5,720 nt of DNA. Source: Fimbriimonadaceae bacterium. GTDB taxonomy: Bacteria; Armatimonadota; Fimbriimonadia; Fimbriimonadales; Fimbriimonadaceae. Positions 1-5,425 of this stretch are shown here, in pieces. The stretch lies in NCBI GenBank assembly GCA_022402505.1, contig JAKRSE010000382.1:1-5720 (forward strand). Direction: 5' to 3'. A program made the position numbers and the translations under genes. Each line of letters opens with the position of its first letter. Position 1 is the first letter of the stretch. Under the pieces are notes generated by a model, which was not told where the DNA came from, did no database searches, and saw only the letters and a program-made list of their open reading frames with translations.

Positions 1-371
1 CGGCCTCCGCCACCGTGCTCGAATCGCCTTCGGAGACGGTGCTCCTCGGCCCCAGCCAGAACTGGTTCAGCTGGAGCTCCTGCCAGGCGGCTTCGGGCGG
101 CACCGGTCGGGATCTCGTCTGGAACGTGAGCACCGGCGGCTGGGGCTATGAGCTGTGGGGCGGTCCCAGGGGCGGCTTCAATGGCGGCGCGAACTTCACC
201 TACTCCGACACGAGCGCGAAGTATGCGAAAGTGGTCCAGGGCGGAGACATCGAGTCGGGCAACGTCGGCACCCTCTATGTCGCCTACTTCCCGCAGGCCA
301 AGACCCGCCCGAATGCTTCGACGACCGACGTCTGCCCGGTGGGCCGAGGAAGCGGCCAGGTCGGCTTCTGA
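1..371 (+). CDS. Type II secretion pseudopilin-like protein, C-terminal end (5' partial)
   Basis: The frame is open from the window edge (first full codon at base 3) to TGA at 369-371, giving 122 visible residues, so the true start and any prepilin leader lie upstream. Two landmarks match the C-terminal half of the abundant pseudopilin-like (DUF1559-like, 'H-X9-DG') proteins of Planctomycetota, Armatimonadota and relatives. One is a stretch of the type 'ESPSETVLLGPSQ' near bases 24-62, equivalent to the usual 'P(A/S)xTxxLxE' strand. The other is FNGGANFTYSDTSAKYAKV at 177-233, equivalent to 'HNGGANFxFxDGHAK'. Here the usual Asp-Gly is Asp-Thr and the usual His at the motif start is Phe. Two cysteines are visible, one in the SSCQ segment and one in the DVCPVG segment; a disulfide is possible. 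The stop overlaps the start of the following lipoprotein, so the two are probably co-translated. The family assignment is by pattern recognition. The GTG at 15 is an internal codon, not a believable start. Confidence 0.65.
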   Translation, partial: ASATVLESPSETVLLGPSQNWFSWSSCQAASGGTGRDLVWNVSTGGWGYELWGGPRGGFNGGANFTYSDTSAKYAKVVQGGDIESGNVGTLYVAYFPQAKTRPNASTTDVCPVGRGSGQVGF

Positions 372-532
372 TGAAGTCCCTCCTGCGGTCGCCGTGGGCC
401 TTGGTTCTCCTTCTCGGCGTCTTCGCGGTCGCTCTCGGCGGCTGCGCGGAGTCGGTGAGCGAAGAGGGCCAGCCCGTGAAGGAGGGCGACTACATGACCG
501 AGCCCGGCAAGGCCAACCAGGCTCCGAACTGA
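371..532 (+). CDS. Small predicted lipoprotein (53 aa)
   Basis: The ATG at 371 overlaps the upstream stop codon (TGATG), and TGA is at 530-532. The protein has a textbook lipoprotein signal: a short basic start (MKSLLR), a hydrophobic core (residues 9-22) and a lipobox LGGC with the modifiable Cys at position 25. The mature part would be only 29 residues, hydrophilic and rich in Glu, Lys, Pro and Asn, with no recognisable domain. There is no strong Shine-Dalgarno sequence; an AGGT lies about nine bases upstream, so expression probably depends on coupling to the pseudopilin-like gene. Residue +2 after the Cys is Ala, which in enterobacterial rules would favour outer-membrane sorting, though that rule may not hold here. 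Very small lipoproteins next to pseudopilin-like genes are something I associate with the same phyla, but I cannot give a function. Confidence 0.75.
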   Translation: MKSLLRSPWALVLLLGVFAVALGGCAESVSEEGQPVKEGDYMTEPGKANQAPN

Positions 533-549
533 TCGCCTGAACCGGTCTA

Positions 550-600
550 GACATCCCTCCCTCCGGCCTTCGATGGTTTGGAGGGAGGGATGTCGCTTTT
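550..600 (+). terminator. Rho-independent-type terminator after the lipoprotein
   Basis: A perfect 15-bp inverted repeat (550-564 gacatccctccctcc, 580-594 ggagggagggatgtc) encloses a 15-base loop and is followed by GCTTTT. It begins 17 bases after the lipoprotein stop. The T tract is short (four T), so termination may be partial or assisted. The regulator converges on this site from the other side. On the minus strand the same hairpin lacks a T tract, so it would at most slow that transcript. Confidence 0.75.
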
Positions 601-631
601 GGGGTTGGGGGCTCGTCGCCGACGGGCCGGG

Positions 632-1792
632 TCAGACCGAACCCGCTGGGTGCGACGCCGCCATCAGGCTGTGAGGCGCCCATCGGCCCGTGCTCTCCCG
701 CAGAACGAGAGCGGGCTCCAAGGTCTCCTTGCGAACAGGACCACGGCGCTCTGAGGCCCGGGCCATGACCATCGTGCAGGCCAGGGCAGCCATCTCCTCC
801 AGCGGCTGTCGGACGGTCGTCATCGCGGGATGGGTGAGCGAGAGAAATCCGGGATCGTCGTAGGCCACGAGCGAGAGGGATTCCGGGACGGCAATGCCCA
901 TTCTTGAGGCGAGGCTGAGCACGTTCATCGCAAGTTCCGATCCGGCGGCGAGAATCGCCGTGGGGGCCTCCGCGCCGGTCAGGAGTCCGGAGACCTCCTG
1001 GAGAGCGGCCGGGTCCAGGTAGCCGGACTCCGTGCCGATGACCACGCGGGACTCCGGAACGGTGAGTCCCCGCGCCTTCATCGCGAACTGGAAGCCCTTC
1101 AGGCGATCCACGGTGTTCGAGTCTTCAATCAGCGCTCCCACGAAGGCGATGCGTGTGTGGCCCAGATCCACCAGATGGTTCACGGCGAGGGCCGCTCCCA
1201 GGCGGTTGTCGCTGTCCACCGCGTCCAGGCTGCCCTTTTCCCAGGACGAGCCGAGAATCACGACGGGCGCCCCGGCGGCGGTCGCCGATGCGAGTCGCTG
1301 TGCGGCGGGCCGGTCGGGGTTCAGGGCGATCACGACGGAGTCCGGTGACGACGGCAGGGCTTCGATCGTCTCGGGGTCCATCTCTCCCAGATCCACGCGG
1401 ATGTTGAGGTTTCGGAAGAACTCCAAGACTCGCCAGTAGAGGGTGCCGTAATAGTGGTCTTCCTGCAGTCCGTAGGAGGCGGCCTGCTTGACCAGGATCA
1501 GACACCTGCGGACCGTGTCGTCTGCCTGTTCGGCAAGAAAGGTCCCTCTGCCTTTCTCCCGCAGGAGCCGGCCTTCGGCGACGAGGCCCAAAATGGCCTT
1601 GTTGGCCGTCATTCTGCTGACTCCGAGGGTGTCGGCGATGTCCACTTCGCTGGGAATCGGCTCGCCGGATTCCAGTTCGGAGACGTGAAGGAACTTCAGA
1701 AGGCGCTGCCGCACCTGAAGGTGAGCGGGGACGGAGGAGGCGCGGTCCACCGGAGGGCCAAGCAGCCGTAGCGATGAGTTCCTGCGCTCCAC
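632..1792 (-). CDS. GntR/LacI-type hybrid transcriptional regulator
   Basis: This is a 386-residue DNA-binding regulator built like the AraR class. Residues about 22-87 form a GntR-type winged helix: PAHLQVRQRLLKF, then the recognition region PSEVDIADTLGVSRMTANKA (47-66) and the wing LLREKGRGTFLA (76-87). Residues about 95-365 are a LacI/GalR (PBP1-like) effector domain, shown by NHLVDLGHTRIAFVGA (205-220), RLKGFQFAMKARGL (230-243) and YDDPGFLSLTHPAMTTVRQP (311-330), the last being the hallmark 'DD..l.P.lTTV.QP' segment. Such proteins usually bind sugars or sugar derivatives and release DNA on binding. The start chosen is GTG at 1792: a stop lies two codons upstream, and the next in-frame candidate (GTG, residue 15) still keeps the whole winged helix. 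No clear ribosome site precedes it. It is likely cytoplasmic and may control the nearby sugar transporter; that link is inferred from proximity and a shared motif. Confidence 0.9.
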   Translation of the reverse strand: MERRNSSLRLLGPPVDRASSVPAHLQVRQRLLKFLHVSELESGEPIPSEVDIADTLGVSRMTANKAILGLVAEGRLLREKGRGTFLAEQADDTVRRCLILVKQAASYGLQEDHYYGTLYWRVLEFFRNLNIRVDLGEMDPETIEALPSSPDSVVIALNPDRPAAQRLASATAAGAPVVILGSSWEKGSLDAVDSDNRLGAALAVNHLVDLGHTRIAFVGALIEDSNTVDRLKGFQFAMKARGLTVPESRVVIGTESGYLDPAALQEVSGLLTGAEAPTAILAAGSELAMNVLSLASRMGIAVPESLSLVAYDDPGFLSLTHPAMTTVRQPLEEMAALACTMVMARASERRGPVRKETLEPALVLRESTGRWAPHSLMAASHPAGSV

Positions 1793-1797
1793 ATCTC

Positions 1798-1827
1798 AGT
1801 ATAGACAGGACCTGAGCATGGTCGCAA
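1798..1827 (-). promoter_or_regulatory. Candidate sigma-70-type promoter of the regulator
   Basis: Read on the minus strand there is TTGCGA (1822-1827), an 18-base spacer and TATACT (1798-1803). TATACT differs from consensus at one position and TTGCGA at two. The -10 box ends only five bases before the GTG start, so transcription would begin at or very near the start codon, giving a leaderless message unless a lower start is used. The -35 box lies inside the perfect dyad gtcgc-aag-gcgac (1821-1833), and a second dyad, ctcag (1795-1799) / ctgag (1812-1816), brackets the -10 box. Either could be an autoregulatory operator. Confidence 0.4.
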
Positions 1828-1874
1828 GGCGACTCGTCACAAAGGGGTTGCGAACTGCGGAAAGTTCAGGTTCC

Positions 1875-1903
1875 GGCCCCGCCCAATCGTCGGATCAGGG
1901 GCC
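1875..1903 (-). terminator. Weak hairpin downstream of tRNA-Pro
   Basis: A 6-bp perfect inverted repeat GGCCCC/GGGGCC (1875-1880 and 1898-1903) lies about 30 bases beyond the 3' end of the tRNA on the minus strand. No real T tract follows, only TTT about a dozen bases later. It could help end the tRNA transcript before the regulator promoter but may be chance in GC-rich DNA. Confidence 0.2.
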
Positions 1904-1932
1904 TGGAGGAGTTCGGGCCCGGTGAGGGAGAT

Positions 1933-2009
1933 TGGTCGGGATGACTGGATTCGAACCAGCGACCTCCTCGTCCCGAACGAGGCGCTCTACCAAGCTGAGC
2001 CACATCCCG
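1933..2009 (-). tRNA. tRNA-Pro (anticodon CGG), CCA encoded
   Basis: The full cloverleaf can be read on the minus strand. The acceptor stem is CGGGATG/CATCCCG with the C1:G72 pair and A73 discriminator typical of bacterial proline tRNA. The D stem is GCTC/GAGC around AGCTTGGTA. The anticodon stem is CCTCG/CGAGG around the loop TTCGGGA, with anticodon CGG complementary to bases 1973-1975. The variable loop is AGGTC, and the T arm is GCTGG-TTCGAAT-CCAGT. The 3' CCA is encoded at 1933-1935. It reads the codon CCG, common in GC-rich genomes. It lies 65 bases downstream of the small membrane protein gene on the same strand and could be read through from it. A weak TATCCT (2026-2031, minus strand) upstream could be its own -10 box. 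Confidence 0.97.
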
Positions 2010-2074
2010 ACGACGTGGAGATGAAAGGATACCTGGGGCCGGGATGGGTCCGGGACCGGGCCGGGTTCGCGGCC

Positions 2075-2404
2075 TCACTCCGCGGGGTGGTCTGCCCGTT
2101 CCCGCGGCCCGGCGGGCGCCCTTCCGGCATAGAGCCGGATGCCTCTCGAGGCGACCATGGAGCCGAGTCCGGCCATGACGACGAGCAGGATGATGCGGAT
2201 GAGGAGACCGAGGCCGTTGACCGCGAGCCGATTGAGGTCGAGGGGCTGTCCTTCCTCGAATCCCAGCGCTTCGGCGGGCGGGGTCTGAACCATCTGCCAG
2301 GTCAGCCAGAAGGCGAAGAGGATGAGCCCGACTCCCACCAGGAAGGTCAGGAGCCCCAGGGCGATTCCCGGACGGTCGGCCGAGCGGCTGGGCACAGGGG
2401 GCAA
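2075..2404 (-). CDS. Small two-helix membrane protein of unknown function (about 109 aa)
   Basis: I do not recognise a family. With the TTG start at 2404, helix 1 spans about residues 14-36 (GIALGLLTFLVGVGLILFAF and on) and helix 2 about 64-84 (GLGLLIRIILLVVMAGLGS). Between them is a 27-residue loop that is acidic and Pro-rich and contains LGFEEGQPLDLNRL. Both ends are basic, suggesting both termini in the cytoplasm and the loop outside. The TTG start is preferred because GAGGG (2413-2417) sits eight bases upstream of it. A GTG at 2395 would give 106 residues. The frame runs back to an ATG at 2551, but that adds about 49 Arg/Pro/Ser/Thr-rich residues that look untranslated. The gene is transcribed away from the sugar transporter and towards the tRNA. 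That it is a real gene rests on the coherent two-helix pattern. Confidence 0.65.
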   Translation of the reverse strand: MPPVPSRSADRPGIALGLLTFLVGVGLILFAFWLTWQMVQTPPAEALGFEEGQPLDLNRLAVNGLGLLIRIILLVVMAGLGSMVASRGIRLYAGRAPAGPRERADHPAE

Positions 2405-2828
2405 GGATACCGCCCTCAGCGGTCGGAAAGAAGAAGACGGCGGCGGTCGACACTGCGGTGTGCCGGTCCGCCGCCTCCACTGATTCACAGAGTGAGTCGT
2501 TTCCTCGCCCGTGATGTCAGGCGGACGGGGAGTCTGGTTTGGTCGGAGCATAGGCCGAAACCGATGCGGAGGAGCTTGTCGGGCCTCGGGGGAACCACCA
2601 GAAGCATGCGACTCTGCCGCCCTGGTACCGGGGTCGATTCAAGAAGTCATCGAACGATTCCTTCTCCGGCCATTCTGGGACCGGTCCCTTGTATCAGCCG
2701 GCGGAGTTAGCTGTCGGGTTCGGGCCGGGACGCCCGTCCGAGCTTGGCCCCAGAGGACCGCTGCCCGGATTCACCCCCATCGTTGGATTTGGGTCCTCCG
2801 CTGCCGGTCGCCCGGCATTAGGCTGGGA

Positions 2829-2846
2829 ATCGCAGTCGCCTGCGAT
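2829..2846. promoter_or_regulatory. Candidate operator dyad upstream of the transporter
   Basis: Perfect 6-bp arms ATCGCA/TGCGAT flank GTCGCC. The inner string AGTCGCCTGCGA (2834-2845) matches AGTCGCCTTGCGA on the minus strand at the regulator's -35 region (1822-1834) except for one extra T. This makes both sites candidates for binding by the GntR/LacI regulator. It lies about 140 bases before the transporter start and upstream of the best promoter, so simple promoter blocking would need a different promoter or looping. Confidence 0.3.
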
Positions 2847-2912
2847 GTGTTGAAGAGTCTGGCCGGATTGTCGACCGCCCGTCAAGGGTCCTGCGGCATG
2901 GCCGGCTGGGAA

Positions 2913-2942
2913 TTGCCGAAACGACCGCAATTCAAGTAGCAT
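2913..2942 (+). promoter_or_regulatory. Candidate promoter of the transporter gene
   Basis: TTGCCG (2913-2918), an 18-base spacer and TAGCAT (2937-2942) each match the sigma-70 consensus at four of six positions. Transcription would begin near 2949, giving a leader of about 35 bases. An imperfect tandem repeat, GCAATTCAAGTA then GCATTCAACT (2927-2938, 2939-2948), has TTCAA units exactly 11 bases apart and overlaps the -10 box, which could be a regulator site. Immediately downstream GCGGG-TCTTTT-CCCGC (2949-2964) would form a small hairpin at the start of the message. Confidence 0.35.
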
Positions 2943-2983
2943 TCAACTGCGGGTCTTTTCCCGCTGCCCAAAGCCGTGCACTC

Positions 2984-5425
2984 ATGAAGTGGATCTCCTC
3001 CATCCTTGCCGCCTCCCTGGCCGTTCTCGCGTGCACTCAGGCATTTGCTCAACAGGCGGAAGGGGCCGATCGGCCGGTGACGGTCAATGTCTGGGGACTG
3101 GGGCAGAGTCCTGACGACAAGGGCCTGGCCGACACTCTGCGCGAGTTCGAGCGGCAGAATCCGAACATCCGGGTCCGCCCCCTCAGCATGGGCGCCGGCG
3201 GCATGAACCCCCAGAAGCTGATGACGGCGATCGTCGGCGGGGTTCCGCCGGACATCGTTCGCCAGGACCGCTTCAACATCAGCGACTGGGCGGCCCGCGG
3301 GGCATTCCGGTCTCTGGACGACCTGATCGAGCGCGATCGAGCCACCGATCCCCGGACCCCGACGCCGGACCAGTACTACCCGGCCGTCTGGGAAGAGGCT
3401 TCGTACAACGGCAAGGTCTACGGCATCCCGATCGGAGCGGACAACCGGGTGCTCTACTGGAACCGTGAGGTCTTCCGGGAGAAGGCGGCCGAGCTCAGGG
3501 CGGCGGGCCTCGACCCGAACCGGGCCCCCCGCACCTGGAGCGAGACCCTCGCCTACTCCCGTGTCCTCACCGAGTTCAATCCGGATGGAACCCTGAAGCG
3601 GGCCGGCTTCCTGCCCAACTTCGGCAACAGCTGGCTCTACATGTTTGCGTTCCAGATGAACGCATCCTTCCTGAGCGAAGACGGCCGGACCTGCACCCTG
3701 CACACGCCGGAGAGCGAGGCGGCCCTACGCTACATGCTGGAAGGCTATGAGATCGTCGGGGGATTCCAGAAGGCCGACCGCTTCCAGTCCACCTTCCGCG
3801 GGGCCGAAAACGACCCCTTCCTGACCGGCCAGGTCGCCATGGTGATCAACGGCGACTGGGTCATCAGCGGCTACTTCCGCTACAAGCCGGGCCTCGACTT
3901 CGCCACCGCCCCCGCCCCGGTGCCGGACGACCGATTCCACCGCCGCGGCGCCTTCGCCAACGAACCGGACCAATACATCACCTGGGCCGGCGGCTTCGCC
4001 TACGCCATTCCTCGCGGGGCGAAGAACGTGGAAGAGGCCTGGAAGTTCATCAAGTTCATCACCAGCACGGAAGGGCGCAAGCTCTCCATGTCGGCCCAGC
4101 AGAAGTTCGAGCAGCAGCGAGGCCGGCGGTTCATCCCGGGAATCAGCGGCCATCGGGAGACGAACCGGATCATCCGCGAGCGGTACGCAACCCTGGATAC
4201 GCCCTTCGACCAGGCCCTGCGAACGCACGTCTCGATGATGGACTTCGCTCGGATCCGGCCGGCCACCTTCGCCGCGCAGGCCTTGTGGGACAACCACGTT
4301 CGGGCGGCGGACCGGGCGCTTCGCGGCTTCGACACTCCGGAAGACGCCCTCAAGACGGGAGCGGCTGCCGTCCAGCGGCTCCTGGATGAAGAGTTCGAGA
4401 AGGAGAAGTATCCGGAGGTGAATCTGGCGGTGCCGGTCTGGATCGGCATCGGTGCGATCGGTCTGGTGATCTTCGGCTTCCTGGGCTACGTCTTCGCCTA
4501 TCGCCAGGGGCCGCTGGGCAAACGGGAGACCGCCTGGGGATACCTCTTCATCTCGCCTTGGATCCTGGGCTTCCTGATCTTCACCATCGGCCCGATGGTG
4601 GCGTCGCTCTTCTTCGCCTTCACCCAGTACAACGTGCTGACCGAAGCCCGCTGGGTGGGCTGGAAGAACTTCGACGACGTTCTGAATGTGGACCGCGACC
4701 TTCTGCTGAAGGCGTTCGGGAACATCGGCTACCTCGCCTCCCTGGGAATCCCGCTCGGCCTGGTGACGGGTCTGGGGATCGCCATGCTCCTCAACGCCGA
4801 CATCAAGGGGATGCGGTTCTACCGGACCGCCTTCTACGTGCCCACGGTCGTCCCCGGGGTCGTCTCGATCATTCTCTGGATGTGGCTGCTGAATGCAGAC
4901 CCGAACCGCGGCTTCTTCAACATGCTCTGGCAGAACAGCTTCAGCCAGTGGTTCGGAACGCCGACCCCCAACTGGTTCGGCGACGCCTACTGGACCAAGC
5001 CGGCACTCATCATGATGGGGCTCTGGGGAGCGGGCGGGGGCATGATCCTTTGGCTGGCCGGCCTCAAGGGCATCCCGAAGACCCTCTATGAAGCCTCGTC
5101 ACTGGACGGCGCGAATCCGAACCAGCAGTTCTGGAACGTGACGATTCCGATGCTTTCGCCGCTGATCTTCTTCAACCTGGTGATGGGAGGAATCGGCGCG
5201 GTTCAGATGTTCGACAACGTGTACATCATCACGGGCGGGCAGGGGTCGGGTCCGGATGACTCGCTTCTGGTTCCCGTGTACCAGCTGTTCATCAACGGCT
5301 TCACCTACTTCCGCATGGGCTATGCCAGCGCCCTGGCCTGGGTGATCTTCGTGGTGGTTCTGGCGATCACCGCCGTCCAGTTCCTTCTCTCCCGCCGCTG
5401 GGTCCACATGGAGACCGACAAGTGA
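2984..5425 (+). CDS. CUT1 sugar ABC transporter: binding protein fused to MalF-type permease
   Basis: This is one 813-residue chain carrying two normally separate subunits. Residues 1-22 are a Sec signal peptide (cleavage after AFA; a weak lipobox VLAC ends at Cys17). Residues about 31-475 are a whole family-1 solute-binding protein: VTVNVWGLG, LREFERQNPNIRV, KLMTAIVGGVPPDIV, NGKVYGIPIGADNRVLYWN (142-160), FLTGQVAMVINGDW (279-292) and AYAIPRGAKNVEEAWKFIKF. Residues about 483-505 are an extra membrane helix followed by basic residues. Residues about 515-813 are a MalF/UgpA-type permease with six helices (about 519-545, 577-603, 615-637, 672-694, 724-748, 780-803) and the ATPase-docking EAA loop EASSLDGANPNQQFWNVTIP (703-722). 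The joining helix brings the chain back to the cytoplasm, so the permease keeps normal topology. It should import a carbohydrate; the substrate is not deducible. No strong ribosome site precedes ATG 2984, but the signal peptide fixes the start. No stop or frame break lies between domains. It overlaps the next gene by four bases. Confidence 0.93.
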   Translation: MKWISSILAASLAVLACTQAFAQQAEGADRPVTVNVWGLGQSPDDKGLADTLREFERQNPNIRVRPLSMGAGGMNPQKLMTAIVGGVPPDIVRQDRFNISDWAARGAFRSLDDLIERDRATDPRTPTPDQYYPAVWEEASYNGKVYGIPIGADNRVLYWNREVFREKAAELRAAGLDPNRAPRTWSETLAYSRVLTEFNPDGTLKRAGFLPNFGNSWLYMFAFQMNASFLSEDGRTCTLHTPESEAALRYMLEGYEIVGGFQKADRFQSTFRGAENDPFLTGQVAMVINGDWVISGYFRYKPGLDFATAPAPVPDDRFHRRGAFANEPDQYITWAGGFAYAIPRGAKNVEEAWKFIKFITSTEGRKLSMSAQQKFEQQRGRRFIPGISGHRETNRIIRERYATLDTPFDQALRTHVSMMDFARIRPATFAAQALWDNHVRAADRALRGFDTPEDALKTGAAAVQRLLDEEFEKEKYPEVNLAVPVWIGIGAIGLVIFGFLGYVFAYRQGPLGKRETAWGYLFISPWILGFLIFTIGPMVASLFFAFTQYNVLTEARWVGWKNFDDVLNVDRDLLLKAFGNIGYLASLGIPLGLVTGLGIAMLLNADIKGMRFYRTAFYVPTVVPGVVSIILWMWLLNADPNRGFFNMLWQNSFSQWFGTPTPNWFGDAYWTKPALIMMGLWGAGGGMILWLAGLKGIPKTLYEASSLDGANPNQQFWNVTIPMLSPLIFFNLVMGGIGAVQMFDNVYIITGGQGSGPDDSLLVPVYQLFINGFTYFRMGYASALAWVIFVVVLAITAVQFLLSRRWVHMETDK

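Larger units (their letters stand above)
2405..2983. other. Intergenic region with many inverted repeats, no credible gene
   Basis: About 580 bases separate the divergent membrane-protein and transporter genes. Open frames here have Arg/Gly/Ser/Pro-rich, domain-less translations and no ribosome sites. Visible structure, left to right: dyad GATTCAC-AGA-GTGAGTC (2482-2498, 6 of 7 pairs); direct repeat CGATTC (2635-2640, 2655-2660); perfect palindrome GGGACCGGTCCC (2677-2688); nested arms GGGCC/GGCCC (2722-2726, 2746-2750) around GGAC/GTCC (2728-2739); 7-bp arms GAGGACC/GGTCCTC (2753-2759, 2792-2798); hairpin GCCGG-TCGC-CCGGC (2803-2816); dyad ATCGCA-GTCGCC-TGCGAT (2829-2846). It matches no riboswitch or RNA family that I recognise. 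It most likely holds the control region for the transporter, and perhaps a small RNA. Confidence 0.5.

Noticed and set aside
1933..2009. tRNA gene as an integration site for a mobile element
   Set aside because: No integrase and no repeated copy of the tRNA 3' end are visible in the window, and the flanking genes look like ordinary chromosomal genes.
1866..2480. Minus-strand open frame of 204 codons in another frame over the membrane protein and tRNA
   Set aside because: It reads through the tRNA, and its Arg/Pro/Gly-rich product has no recognisable features; the overlapping frame encodes two clean helices.
1922..2710. Plus-strand open frame of 262 codons
   Set aside because: It runs antisense through the tRNA gene and the small membrane protein, and its charged, Arg/Glu/Gly-rich translation is typical of the complement of a GC-rich coding region.
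2511..2939. Plus-strand open frame of 142 codons between the two membrane-protein genes
   Set aside because: The translation is Arg/Gly/Ser/Cys-rich with no domain or membrane pattern, no ribosome site precedes it, and it overlaps the promoter region and inverted repeats.
2405..2983. A known riboswitch, CRISPR array or transposon end in the intergenic region
   Set aside because: There are no regularly spaced repeats, no terminal inverted repeats with target duplications, no transposase fragments, and no riboswitch core motif that I recognise.
2882..3703. Minus-strand open frame of 273 codons opposite the binding-protein domain
   Set aside because: It is an antisense shadow of a clearly recognised binding protein, and the translation shows no domain of its own.
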